Assembly (NCBI GenBank): GCA_030998225.1
Contig: JAPYXD010000715.1
Coordinates: 6,204,501-6,268,500, forward strand
Origin: Diplolepis rosae
Taxonomy: Eukaryota; Arthropoda; Insecta; Hymenoptera; Diplolepididae
Reading direction: 5' to 3'
Length of the DNA: 64,000 nucleotides
Position 1 is the first letter of the stretch; each line of letters begins with the position of its first letter. Below are positions 42,402 through 54,839 of the stretch, one piece after another. The position numbers and the translations under genes are program-made. Under the pieces are notes generated by a model. The model made no database searches. It was not told the DNA's origin and was given only the letters and a program-made list of their open reading frames with translations.

Positions 42402-43928
42402 CACTAAGAGGACGTGTGAATCGAAAGTGTTAAGTATACACAATTAAGGAAATTTAGGAATTTAATTGTAGAATTATATGTACTTGTTATAAAGAGAATC
42501 AACGCAGCACACATCCTGTTAATGCTTTTTCCACATTGAATATGATACGTTTTTTTCGTGTCGTAATTTCCAGGATCAAACTTGTTGCTCAATACTGCAC
42601 ACGCGTTTTTTCAAATTTGAGGCCCATCAAATATTCCTTTTTTTCACTTAGCATCGGACAATTGGGAAAACTGAGACATTACATACTTTAGTATGTCATA
42701 CATTGTCCTTCTTTATTAAGTGCTTTTACATATAGTTTCATTAAACCTAACTTGATGTGAAGAGGTGGAAGAAAAACTTTTGATGGCTCCACTAATGGGT
42801 CATTAATGACGCTTCTGCATCCTTATTCCAGTGACATTCTTTTCAGCAAAATTTTTTTCTTATAATAATTACATCGATCTTGGCTATCACATAGGCAAAA
42901 GAAACAAGGATACTTCGTATTTCCTGATTGTTGTCACAGAAGTATCGTAAGACCTATCAAATCTCCATAAATTTACCATTTATGTTGTTCGTACTTGATT
43001 TTTTCCATGATAATTTTCATATTACTGTACTTTTCCTTGAGTTTTGTTGAATAAGCTATTGGTATCGATGCATACTTGTTTCGATTGTCAAATATGACGG
43101 CCTTCAGGCTTCGTATAAAAGAGTCAATGAATAAATTCCACTATCCATCTTTGTAAACTCCTGATTTTTATTCGTTTATAAGTCCATTAGTATTCGTGCA
43201 ATAAACTAAAAACAGTTATTGAACAAAATGAAAGTATTTCCAAAAATTTTGCTTTATTCCCTTTTTTCTTTCAAAGATGAAGCAAGGTGTTCTGCGCCAT
43301 CTTTAGGTAATCTACAATCTCGAATTTAGTCATTCAATTTCTTTTGGGACTACCTCTCTGAATGTCTCGTTTTTGCGTCAGATGTAGTGTACTCGTCATC
43401 AGATGTTTCACATTCAATGTTGGAATCTTCATTGCTGCATGTAAAATAGTTTGTCTCACGTTCTAGATTTGCCTTTTTAAGTGTTTGAATGAGAAGTGCC
43501 GGCGTCTACTGGAATGTATGTAGGTGTTTCCATGTATGGTCCTATCGCCGAAGAGACTGTGTTATAATTTAATGATTTTTGGTTGACAATTCCTCATTTT
43601 TCGCATCGTTCATGCAGAAGTAACAATCCCTTTAATTTTACGATTTTTCCCAAATTGCTTGTACAATAAACTTCAAGTTTGCACTGTTTTCACTTTCTTC
43701 GCATTTGTACAACATTAAATTGCAAGCAGAGCATATTATATGAGGACCCCAGCTTTCATCTCGATCTGGAAAAATAATGTTGAAGTATTTTGCATACATA
43801 TCCCGAATTTTTACCGTAATGTTCTTCCGATATATTGAGGTTTCATAATTCGTACAAATGTAACAAAATTGATTCCAATTGTTTTCACAACTATGCGTTT
43901 TTTTCAAGTTGTTTGTTTTGGAAGCCAT
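42402..43928 (-). pseudogene. Uncharacterised animal multi-copy family, left-arm copy (decayed)
   Basis: ATG at 43928 opens 96 codons with a paired-cysteine domain: QFCYICTNYE and GPHIICSACNLML, around a KIRDMYAKYFNIIFPDRDES segment. Further down, broken frames carry FIRSLKAVIFDNRNKYASI, NTKYPCFFCLCDSQDRC, VFLPPLHIKLGLMKLYVKAL and SQLSDAK, in that order. I recognise these as conserved blocks of an unnamed protein family found in many copies in aphids, cnidarians and others. No function is established that I know of. There are several stops and frameshifts. Confidence 0.55.
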
Positions 43929-43944
43929 GGTTATTTCAATCCCC

Positions 43945-44030
43945 GCATTTTAAGGATCCTTGCCCGATCGCAGGCGAGTCTACTGTCCTGGGGGTGATAA
44001 CCCTCATACCTCCCCAAGGCTAAGTATGAG
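43945..44030. repeat. Hairpin CCCTCATAC ... GTATGAGGG next to the gene-family copy
   Basis: CCCTCATACCTCCCCAAGG and GTATGAGGG form a short hairpin just upstream of the ATG at 43928 (read on the minus strand). It may be part of a terminus or 5' leader. The same sequence is mirrored at about 45187-45213. Confidence 0.35.
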
Positions 44031-45285
44031 GGCTTTCCAACTTTGATGAGGACAATATTGCAGCGTTAACTTAGCGTAAACCTAGCGTAAAGTAACAATG
44101 TAACTGATGGGAACGACAAAATAAATATTTAACTTGTTTGTGTCCTTATTCTACGTTAAAATAAACGTTGAACGGTAATAAAGATATGCAATAAATTTTT
44201 TTATTAATGTTCTAAATTTTAAAAATATAACGTCTGCCCTTGAACTCTGCTGAAGGCGACTCCGAGAGTAACGCCCAAGCATTGGATGCGCAAAATTTGA
44301 AAATATAATAAAAGATTGGAAAATGCATATTTGTCAAATAAATTTACTAAACAATAAAATTAATGAGATTATATATACTAATGTTTCAAAGTTGCACGAA
44401 TATTGTAGTAAGTTTTTACGGAAAGTCATTAATAAAAATATTTTACTTTATCGACTGCGGTAACATATCATAAAAAATTTGCACTATACGAATGAATAAA
44501 CCCTTGTAGAAAAAAATAATTGGACCCGATTGGAACCGATCGATACGTTTGACCCCATTTCAAAAACATCATTGAAATCGATTTATTAATCGGATTCAAT
44601 CAGGCGAGACCATTTTGAATCGGATTAATAAATCGGTTTCAATGATGTTTTTGAAATGGGGTCAAACGTATCGATCGGTTCCAATCGGGTCCAATTATTT
44701 TTTTCTACAAGGGTTTATTCATTCGTATAGTGCAAATTTTTTATGATATGTTACCGCAGTCGATAAAGTAAAATATTTTTATTAATGACTTTCCGTAAAA
44801 ACTTACTACAATATTCGTGCAACTTTGAAACATTAGTATATATAATCTCATTAATTTTATTGTTTAGTAAATTTATTTGACAAATATGCATTTTCCAATC
44901 TTTTATTATATTTTCAAATTTTGCGCATCCAATGCTTGGGCGTTACTCTCGGAGTCGCCTTCAGCAGAGTTCAAGGGCAGACGTTATATTTTTAAAATTT
45001 AGAACATTAATAAAAAAATTTATTGCATATCTTTATTACCGTTCAACGTTTATTTTAACGTAGAATAAGGACACAAACAAGTTAAATATTTATTTTGTCG
45101 TTCCCATCAGTTACATTGTTACTTTACGCTAGGTTTACGCTAAGTTAACGCTGCAATATTGTCCTCATCAAAGTTGGAAAGCCCTCATACTTAGCCTTGG
45201 GGAGGTATGAGGGTTATCACCCCCAGGACAGTAGACTCGCCTGCGATCGGGCAAGGATCCTTAAAATGCGGGGATTGAAATAACC

Positions 45286-46815
45286 ATGGCTTCCAAAACA
45301 AACAACTTGAAAAAAACGCATAGTTGTGAAAACAATTGGAATCAATTTTGTTACATTTGTACGAATTATGAAACCTCAATATATCGGAAGAACATTACGG
45401 TAAAAATTCGGGATATGTATGCAAAATACTTCAACATTATTTTTCCAGATCGAGATGAAAGCTGGGGTCCTCATATAATATGCTCTGCTTGCAATTTAAT
45501 GTTGTACAAATGCGAAGAAAGTGAAAACAGTGCAAACTTGAAGTTTATTGTACAAGCAATTTGGGAAAAATCGTAAAATTAAAGGGATTGTTACTTCTGC
45601 ATGAACGATGCGAAAAATGAGGAATTGTCAACCAAAAATCATTAAATTATAACACAGTCTCTTCGGCGATAGGACCATACATGGAAACACCTACATACAT
45701 TCCAGTAGACGCCGGCACTTCTCATTCAAACACTTAAAAAAAGGCAAATCTAGAACGTGAGACAAACTATTTTACATGCAGCAATGAAGATTCCAACATT
45801 GAATGTGAAACATCTGATGACGAGTACACTACATCTGACGCAAAAACGAGACATTCAGAGATGTAGTCCCAAAAGAAATTGAATGACTAAATTCGAGATT
45901 GTAGATTACCTAAAGATGGCGCAGAACACCTTGCTTCATCTTTGAAAGAAAAAAGGGAATAAAGCAAAATTTTTGGAAATACTTTCATTTTGATCAATAA
46001 CTGTTTTTAGTTTATTGCACGAATACTAATGGACTTATAAACGAATAAAAATCAGGAGTTTACAAAGATGGATAGTGGAATTTATTCATTGACTCTTTTA
46101 TACGAAGCCTGAAGGCCGTCATATTTGACAATCGAAACAAGTATGCATCGATACCAATAGCTTATTCAACAAAACTCAAGGAAAAGTACAGTAATATGAA
46201 AATTATCATGGAAAAAATCAAGTACGAACAACATAAATGGTAAATTTATGGAGATTTGATAGGTCTTACGATACTTCTGTGACAACAATCAGGAAATACG
46301 AAGTATCCTTGTTTCTTTTGCCTATGTGATAGCCAAGATCGATGTAATTATTATAAGAAAAAAATTTTGCTGAAAAGAATGTCACTGGAATAAGGATGCA
46401 GAAGCGTCATTAATGACCCATTAGTGGAGCCATCAAAAGTTTTTCTTCCACCTCTTCACATCAAGTTAGGTTTAATGAAACTATATGTAAAAGCACTTAA
46501 TAAAGAAGGACAATGTATGACATACTAAAGTATGTAATGTCTCAGTTTTCCCAATTGTCCGATGCTAAGTGAAAAAAAGGAATATTTGATGGGCCTCAAA
46601 TTTGAAAAAACGCGTGTGCAGTATTGAGCAACAAGTTTGATCCTGGAAATTACGACACGAAAAAAACGTATCATATTCAATGTGGAAAAAGCATTAACAG
46701 GATGTGTGCTGCGTTGATTCTCTTTATAACAAGTACATATAATTCTACAATTAAATTCCTAAATTTCCTTAATTGTGTATACTTAACACTTTCGATTCAC
46801 ACGTCCTCTTAGTGA
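45286..46815 (+). pseudogene. Uncharacterised animal multi-copy family, right-arm copy (decayed)
   Basis: Mirror of the left-arm copy. The first 96 residues are identical (ATG 45286, stop 45574). Later blocks appear in shifting frames: LPKDGAEHLASSLKE near 45909, the SLKAVIFDNRNKYAS block near 46107, GNTKYPCFFCL near 46291, LPPLHIKLGLMK near 46447, and a last open stretch from 46624 with KFDPGNYDTKKTYHIQCGKS. The defects are shared with the left arm, so decay preceded the inverted duplication. Confidence 0.55.
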
Positions 46816-47148
46816 CACTTACGCTTCTAGCGGGGGTGACGTCACCCAATGCTACGCAGCATTGAGTAACGTCACTTTAGACAGGCACGTAAGTTTGGCT
46901 AAGGGAACGTGGGACTTGAAAGTTTTAAAATGTTTAATTATACAATATTGATGAATATATTTCCAGTGATTCTCTATACTCTAATATCTGAAGATTCACA
47001 ATATAATTTAAAAAGTTTTTGAGTCTACTTTTTTAAATTAATGAAATTTCACAGTTTTTATTATTTTATTTTGACAATGTAAATTTTTTAACAGTTGTAG
47101 TTTAGTTTGAAATTTACTTTTAAAAACTGCAACGTAGATAGCTGTTTA

Positions 47149-47516
47149 AGGAGGGGTGTCAATAAGGCCTTTTTTGGCCCAAAAATCAGGACAGTACTTT
47201 TAATGTGATAAATAAAGCTCGAAAGTGTCTGAACCTTTTTATATCATATTCATCTTCTAAAGGAGAAAATTTTTACTTAGGAACCACTCAAGTTAAATAA
47301 TTTCTTGAGAAGATAAAAAAATGTCTTTGATTTTTAGTAGACATTCGTTATCTTTCCAAAAATCGTTTAATTTTTATGGTTTCTTGACTGAAAATTTTCT
47401 TTTTAGAAGACGAATATGGGATGAAAAGGTTGAGACATTGTCAAGCTCTATTTATAGCCCAAAAAATTATTTTCTGTTCTGGGAGTCAAAAAAGGCGCTT
47501 ATTGACACCCCTCCTT
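47149..47516. mobile_element. MITE, AAGGAGGGGTGTCAATAAGG ends, right palindrome arm
   Basis: Mirror of 41701-42068. Several differences between the two copies (e.g. ggcct against ggcgct near 47495; tcatcttctaaagg against tcctcttctaagg near 47250) show that the arms have drifted apart. Confidence 0.65.
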
Positions 47517-48675
47517 TGAATGACTGTGGTATTTTCCCTTAATTTGAGCGCGGAAACTTTAATTATTTACTAATAAAAATACTGGAACTTTGTCGAAATA
47601 ATTTTCACCCGATAGTGAAAACGAAAAAAGTAGCAATTATGAGAATGGATAGGGAAAGACTGCGGCATCCACCATTATCGAAAGTCAATCCTTTATCATC
47701 CTCAGATTCTGATTCGGGATGTGTGTCGAAGCCCACTTCTCGAAATTTGGCGACGAAGAGTTTTTGAACCTTCAGATGTAAATGAGTTGGAGTTTCTTCA
47801 AGACAAGATACTCAAATCACGCGAATCCTATTCTCCTACCAGAAGAGCGAATTTCTTTATAGATTTATTGATATTCCATCTTTTACCTATGGAGGCTTTC
47901 CATTAAGCGCATGCGATACTTGAGTAAAATAGCAAGTACATGTGAACAATTCGGACTAGTTTCTACATGTTTGTGTCCAAAATACATAAAATTTTGTTTT
48001 CAAAATTTGGAAAACTGTAAAGACTACTGTAGATAGACTACTTTCGGTTTTTATAATAGAACAAAAATTTCTAAAATATTTTGTCAAATTGGACTTTTTT
48101 TCATTTTCGAAATTGAAAATTGAAATTAAATTGAATCTATCTACGTCCGTTTTGAACTTCTCTACAATTTTACAAATTTTGAAAACAAAATTTTAAATAC
48201 TTTGTACATAAACATGTAGATGCCTAAAATCAATCAAATTTACTAAATTCGGAAATATCACATGCCCTTAATGACGTAAAAATTTCAGAAATTAAATAGA
48301 TATTTTATTCTTAACTTTTTTTATTGTTTTATTGTAAGAAAATATGGTTAGAATATAATAACAAATTACATAGCAAGATTGCGCGTTGTAAGTGTGAGCT
48401 CGCACGCAAAATTAACCACATTCCGCCAACCATAATTGTACTAATTATGCGTTGAACTGCACGCGAAGTGCGTACGTGAGTCAAACGAGGGCATTAAGTT
48501 TTTACGGTGGTTTTCGTTGGTAAGAACAGACAGCGTAACATTAGGCTGGGTTTGCCGGTTCCCGGCGAGTAGACCGACGGTTCTTCGTAAACGTAAAAAT
48601 CTAAACCTGAAAGTGAAGTGAAAACAAGTGTATAGAACAAAATAAACATTAAATATTAACTAAACCCCTAAGTGC

Positions 48676-49079
48676 GTGCCTAAAGGAGTTTATGTAAACA
48701 AAATAGAGGATCCTGACCTCAAAACCGACAACGTGGGCCCTGAGGGTTCCAACAACTCTCGAGAAAATGTGTTTATGTCAATGAAAGATATTATCATACC
48801 AAAAAAGAGGAAACGGACTGAAACATCCACAATGAAGAATACCACAAAATATCGAAAAAATGATAAAATAACTATCCCAATCCGAAACAAATTTTCACAA
48901 CTGGCAGATTTAGCCGACGATTCCTCGGATATGGAGACATCAGATGAAACAGGTATTGGAGAAACACTACAGAAAAAGGTAATAACTCAAATTAACAATG
49001 ACAAACAATCTGCAAAAAAACCACCTCCTTTGGTAATGCATTGCGAAATCGCTGATCATAACTAACTAGTAAACAGAAC
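48676..49079 (+). pseudogene. Truncated Jockey-type ORF1 start in the right palindrome arm
   Basis: The same 129-codon frame as 40541-40152, to the same stop (49063-49065), then 14 more matching bases. After 49079 the similarity ends. The rest of ORF1 and all of ORF2 exist only on the left side. The breakpoint of the inverted duplication therefore lies inside ORF1. Confidence 0.8.
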
Positions 49080-50215
49080 TAATATTATAATCTTCTCTTG
49101 CCACGTATTAGTTATATTTTCATAGATTTAGAATTACATTTCAGTAGCAAAGGTTGATGAAAAGAGGTAGTTATAATTTGAAACTAAATTTGAGATAGTA
49201 TATCAAGATATGTGAAGTTTTTTATACCTTTATTCACATAAACCAGCCAAAGTTAAAATATATTTTATATTTGTACAATAAAGTACTGGCAATTGTGGAT
49301 ATTTAAGTGAATATTCAAATTGAAATCAGTTTTATAGAGAATTATTTGAATTTGTAATCAGAAGTATATACAATTATTAACTTTAGAAGACTTATAAATA
49401 ATAGAAACAATCAATCAAAAAATACAAATTTTTTACTTACATTGCTTTCACATCTTAAAAATCGAGAAAAATTTCAAAACACTGTCAGACTGCAAATTAA
49501 TTATTAAAAATCGCTTTTAAAATGCCTTAATACCTCAAACTTTAAAAAAAATTTAACCACTGATTGTTCAAATGAATATAACCTTACAAAGTCGTTACAT
49601 CAGTTTTGCGAACCACATTACCTCCCATGTCACAAAAAATCTTAAGAAAAAGATTAGCAGAAAAGTCCAGCAACATTCAAATGTATATATCTATATATTA
49701 ATAATTGTGTACTTACTATCATCTTTATATTTTCAATCATAAACATCCGAGCACTTGACTTCAGTCACCGGTTTCCAGAAACACAACACGTGTGCCAACT
49801 TCGCCTCTGATTTGAATCTCGTATGCGCCAATTTTTCCGCAAGTGTATCTTTCATTAATTAAATACTTTTTACGTAAAGTGCTTATTTTTTCATACAAAT
49901 ATTCTATCCTAATCGTAAGATTAAATATCAAAGGTTATAAAATCGTTGCATTAATCTAATTCACCTTGAATTACTATTATTTAACGATTTAACTCAATGG
50001 CTTCGAACATAACCATTATGCCAGAAAACGATTAATCGCAATAAAACTCTATTAAGCAATTAGATTTTTATAATTTTTTCTATCAAATACATATCATACA
50101 AGAATGCACACGATACAACTATTTTTATTTTTTGTTATGTTATCATTTTCTGAAAAATAGGGTGCGCCAATTTAGACGACGCGCCAATTTCGCCGCTTCT
50201 CCCCTACCTCTTATA
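49080..50215. other. AT-rich stretch between the palindrome and the R1-type element
   Basis: I see no coding frame, TIR pair or tandem array. Just before the R1-type element, 'cgccaatttagacgacgcgccaatttcgcc' type repeats occur (about 50164-50200). Confidence 0.4.
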
Positions 50216-50217
50216 AT

Positions 50218-51050
50218 ATGAAGGCGAAAAATACCAAAGAGACGGGTAAGTAGAAGGAGAAGGCGCTGAACACGCCGACACACGCTGCTGTTTTAGCGTC
50301 CACATCGGGCACTACAGCAGCAATTAAGGACAAGGATGCTTCTCCAGAAGCTGAGAGATTGAAGGACGTCCTTCAGCTCCTGAGGGAGCAAAACAAAAAA
50401 ATGAGAAACAACCCTGGCCATGTTAAAGACAGTGTGAACGAGGCTACAGAAGTGTTGAGCGGAATGCTCAACACCCATAAATGTCTCCTACAAAGCGGGG
50501 TGGAATTCCAGAAGAGTCTCGAATCCCACCCCGCCTCGAAAAGGATGGGAATCTTTCGGAGACCACGCTCTGCATCTCTGGGAGATACCCCAAAAAAGCT
50601 GACAAAGGGGGAGAAGAGGGTGGATCCTTCTCCCCCCGAGGATCGGCTTCCAAAGAAAGACAAGGGCGGAACATCGCGATGCTATCAGGGTGTCGGCGAA
50701 GGACGGTGAGTCCTACGCCGAGATCCTGAAAGCCATGATGGCCAAGGTGGACCCCCAGAATTCGGGAGCAACGTCCTCTCCATCTGAAGAACAAGGAGGG
50801 AGGAGATCCTCCTGTTCCTGAAAAGGGGGGGGTGACGTCTCGGCCTTCGAGAAAGCGCTTGATCAGGCGGTCGGGCAGAAGGCCGATGTTAAGTCTTTGG
50901 TCTCGAAGAGGTTGCTAGAAGTTAGGAAACTCGACGAAAACGTCACAAGGGAAAAGGTTGTTGCCGCGCTGTGCATCGCGCTGGGCAAGCCAGACCTCGG
51001 GGACCAGTGCAGGCTGAACAAGCGCTTCGGCGGTGTGCTAGGCTCCACCT
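50218..51050 (+). pseudogene. R1-type non-LTR element ORF1 (gag-like), broken
   Basis: An N-terminal basic start (MKAKNTKETGK, then a stop) leads to the 50359-50709 frame. That frame has helix-forming segments (VLQLLREQNKKMRNN, NEATEVLSGMLN) and a lysine/proline-rich stretch. After frameshifts it reads DVKSLVSKRLLEVRKLDE, TREKVVAALCIALGKPDLGD and LNKRFGGVLGS, a block I know from R1-clade gag proteins. The CCHC knuckles expected further on are deleted: ORF2 begins about 110 bases later. Confidence 0.65.
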
Positions 51051-51157
51051 AGGTACCTGACTTGTGCTGATAGGGGCGAAAAAGATGTCGCCCATACCTC
51101 CGGGAGCGGTTCTTGCCCAATATTTAGGGCGGAGCTCCGGAGGTTGAGGGGTGGAAA

Positions 51158-53375
51158 GTGAAATTTCTACAGCTCAACCTCGGTAGGGGGAAGGGAGCCC
51201 AGGACCTTCTGATGCAAACTGTCAGGGAAAGGCGGGCCGATGTGCTGCTCATTAGTGAGCAACACAAATGGTCCGAAAACTCTGCTTGGTACCAGAATGC
51301 ATCACGGAGGGCTTGGATCCTTGTTTGTAGCCCTGATTTGAGCATCGGGGATTTTCTGGAGACCGACGCGGGGTTCGTCTATGTGGAGGTGGCGGGGGTA
51401 CGTGTACAGCTACTACTTTTCTCCCAACGATCCTTTCGAGATCTTCGAGACCCAAATCCTTCTCCTTGAGGAAAGCCTCAGAAAGGCTAGTGGGCGCTAC
51501 CTTATTGCAGGCGACTTTAACAGTTAGTCGACTAAGTGGGGAGAAGCCCGTCTGGATAGGAGGGGAATCTTGGTCGGTGAGATGGTCGCTACAAATGACC
51601 TGATTGTATTGAATCGGGGGAGGGATTTTACGTTCAGACGAGAAGCGGGGTGGGGGGTCGATTATTGACCTCACGGTTGCTGCGCCCCGTCTTGCCTCAA
51701 GGATAGGCGACTGGTATGCCCTCGAGGTAATAACCTTGAGTGACCAACGGTGCATTGAGTTCAGTATTCAGGAACGGAGTCACTCAGTGAATGTGGGAAG
51801 GGGCGGTAAGGTGAGGAGCCCCTCCTGGAGCACAAAACGACTCAGCAAGGACAAGCTTCGCGAACATCTTGAAAAAACCAGGCTCATAGATGAGCTTGGT
51901 TGGACAAGGTCTGCTGGGTCGTTGAAGGACTCTGTGCGGGCGGCGAGGCGGAAAGTGGTCGCAGCATGTGACCACTCCATGCCTCGCCGTGGGCACGGGC
52001 GTACTGGGGACTCGATGTACTGGTGGAACGACCAGTTGTCTGTCCTGCGTCGAAAATGCCTTTCAGCGCGGCGGAGATTTACCCGCTCAAAGGGTTATCC
52101 TCTGCTGCGCGAGGCATGGAAAAAGGAAAAATCAGCTCTGAGGCAAGGCATAAAGAAAAGTCGACTTTAGTGCTTGAAAAACTTGATCGGGGAAGTCGAA
52201 AAGGACCCATGGGGTCTCGCCTTCAAAATAGTCACCAAGAGATTGGTGACTAGAAGAAAGACCCCGGGCCTGGATAATCCCGATCGAGTCAAGTACATCG
52301 TGCGAAGCTTGTTTCCGCCTGTACAGCCGTTCCAAAGACAGGACCAAAGCTCCTGCGTGGTCCGGCGCGAAGAACTCCTTCACTTCCTTTCGGAAAGGCA
52401 GGTCCACAGTTGACGCCATCCAGGCAGTGGTGGACATCGCCACTAAAGCAACAAGAGGAACTGGCAAGCGTAAGGGATTCTGCGCGTTGATCAGTATTGA
52501 CATACGCAATGCGTTCAATACCGCGAGATGGAACATCTGCATCGTAGCGATGGTGCGGAAAAAGGTTTCAGACTACCTGTTGCGAATGATAGATGACTAT
52601 CTGAGCGACAGGTGGGTGATATACGAGGGCGACAAATGGTCTCTCAAGGAAGAGATGACATGTGGCGCCCCTCAAGGGTCGCGGGTGGGTCCACTCGTTT
52701 GAAACGTCATGTACGACGATTTCCTGCGCATGGACCTGCCTGCTGGAACGAGCATCATCGGCTTCGCGGATGACGCACTTGTCGTGTGCGCTGCTGGCAA
52801 CGTCGGAATTCTGGAACTGAGGGTCAATGATAGTCTGTGGCGGGCAAAGCGTTGGTTAGATAGGAGAGGCCTGAAAATGGCCCCTGAAAAGACCGAGGCT
52901 TTGCTTGTCACAGACAGGAGATCCTTCCAATATCCCAGGATCGCTCTCGGGGAACATGAAATCGAGTGGAAAAAGAACATTAAGTACCTGGGAGTGCAGT
53001 TGGACCGAAGGCTTAGCTTCGGCGAACACCTGCAGATCGCGACTACCAAAGCCATCCAATGTTGGGCTGCCCCGACTCGACTCATGCCCAACATTGGTGG
53101 ACCCAGGGAAGCTAAGAGAAGGCTGGTGGCGAGCGTGGTAAACTCGAAGCTGCTTTATGCAGATTCGATCTAGACAAGTGCTCTTAACAACCATGCTATT
53201 CTGAAGAGGCTGTTCTCGGCACAGAGAGGTGTGGTGATGAGAATTGTCTCAGCATACCGAACTGTGTATCTAATCCCGGAGCTCACCACCTGGCTCGATA
53301 GAAAGCACGGTCAAGTCGGCTTTTACCTGGCGCAAGCGCTTTCAGTCCTGTCCTTGGAGAGTCCTGTACAACGTC
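51158..53375 (+). pseudogene. R1-type non-LTR element ORF2 (endonuclease and reverse transcriptase), broken
   Basis: The endonuclease begins MKFLQLNLGRGKGAQDLL, with LLISEQHKW (Glu), then YLIAGDFNS, a stop, and TKWGEARLDRRG. SIIDLTVAAPRLASRIGDW and LSDQRCIEFSI follow (SDQ in place of SDH). RT blocks: DIRNAFNTARWN (first Asp), CGAPQGSRVGPLV, a TGA at about 52701, GFADDALVV (both active-site Asp), and KYLGVQLDRRLSF. The thumb follows to about 53375, where the element ends. The HTH/finger linker before the RT is partly deleted near 52170-52430. Confidence 0.75.
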
Positions 53376-53384
53376 TATAAAAGA

Positions 53385-54115
53385 TTTCACCATTTTCCTT
53401 CGCACCAGAAAAAAAAGAGGGTGCTTTTTAAATGTGAGTTAGAATATACTTATGTTTTTTAGAACACAAATCCTCCGATTCAGATCAGGGTAAAATAACA
53501 GAAAATAAAATGATAACATTTACTGTATTGGGGGTGAATTTTTCTCAATTGACGGGTAGTTCATCAGGGTTCATTGATCCTCAAGTTCTTTAGAATCCCA
53601 CTACGTGTTCTGGAATGACTATTTATTTAATGACTATTCCTCAATTTCTGGCACAACTAAATGATGGGAAATGAAATTAAAATTTCTTCAAGCGATTGGA
53701 GTGGTTTTTCCATTTGCGGGTAGTTTCTAAGGGTAGGAAAATTCTGGAATAATTTTTTTCTCACATTGGATACTCATGAATTCAGATTCACCATGTATAG
53801 GCTTTACTGAACCCTCAGAAAAAACTCGGCCGTTAAAGGGTTAATACGCCAATTTTCCTCCACCTAAGATTTCACCAATGAATGGAAAAAAAGCAAAACC
53901 TATTCCTTTCAATTGGCTTAACAAAATTTACTGGGAGCGTATTGGGGGAAATTAAAACGTGGAGAAATGCAAAGGAATGAATAGAAGGGAATAGAATAAT
54001 TATTTAAACATACACATTTATTTAGGTGTTTATTTATTTGTTTGAATTTACTCAAACAATATAAAAGATTACACTCAAATTTAAAGAATTTGAAATCTTT
54101 CCGTGGAAAAAAAGA
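53385..54115. other. Non-coding stretch
   Basis: Minor repeats only. I recognise no gene. Confidence 0.35.
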
Positions 54116-54119
54116 CGCT

Positions 54120-54175
54120 TTCGACTGCGCTGGGATTCGAGCCCAGGTCTTTCGATTGCAGGTCGGCAAGGTCAA
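54120..54175 (-). ncRNA. tRNA 3'-half-like sequence (SINE or tRNA pseudogene)
   Basis: On the minus strand, CCTGCAATCGAAAGACCTGG resembles an anticodon arm (GCA in the loop). It is followed by GGGCTCGAATCCCAGCGCAG, a good T arm with B box. A T7 run (Pol III terminator) lies about 20 bases on, at 54107-54113. The 5' half of a tRNA is not visible. Confidence 0.35.
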
Positions 54176-54839
54176 ATTATGAGGAATTAAATTAAGCCAA
54201 AATACAACAAGTAAGTATAAAATTCAAAATAATCATGAGAGATGTGTTTACTGCTCGGATTAAAAGGAATTTAAAAAATTGAAATATTTTTGCCTGCACG
54301 GAATCCAACACTATTAAAAAATGCATGGGAGTTGTGCCTACTGCTAGGATTAAAAGGAATTTAAAAAATGGAAATGTTGTTCGCCGGCACAGAAATGCAA
54401 CACAAGTAGCAATCGTTATGGAAATAGAAAAAAAATTGTTCTGTACATAAACCTATTCTTTCGTTGGGCAATTTCTTGATGAAAAATTAGCACATACAAA
54501 AAAATTAAATAATCACCACTTTTTCATTTAAATCTGGAAATATTAATTTTTCTCAATTCTTTTCTTCTTACCGGGGCTGGAAGACGTAAAGTAAGCACTT
54601 AGTGCCTGCGCAATACAAGTTTTAGCCTAGAAGTGTACAACATTTTGAATTCGCTATGCACATAAGTTACTTTGTCATCACTGAATACCTCGAATAATCA
54701 CTTTTTTTATTGATGTGTAAACTAATATGAAAATAATACTTCGATTTTATCGTGACAGGAATATGTGCTAACCATAACTCGTTGGACACAAAATGCAGGT
54801 CCGACGTCTGTAAACAGTAAAAAAACTTTTCACAAGGAA

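Larger units (their letters stand above)
40138..49079. repeat. 8.9-kb near-perfect palindrome (two 4.46-kb inverted arms)
   Basis: Paired positions sum to about 89214-89217 along the whole length (40541 with 48676, 41496 with 47721, 42592 with 46624, 43928 with 45286). That places the centre at about 44608, with a spacer of some 15 bases (tcaggcgagaccatt). Arms differ by scattered substitutions and small indels, e.g. in 41701-42068. The right arm stops abruptly at 49079, inside sequence that on the left continues as non-LTR ORF1. Confidence 0.85.

Noticed and set aside
40138..49079. Palindrome dismissed as a pure sequencing fold-back
   Set aside because: The arms differ at many positions, including indels, which a hairpin read of one molecule would not give after consensus. 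It is kept as a possibility to be tested, not assumed.
50293..50794. Three minus-strand frames opposite the R1-type ORF1
   Set aside because: They are shadows of the GC-rich plus-strand retroelement sequence and have no domain.
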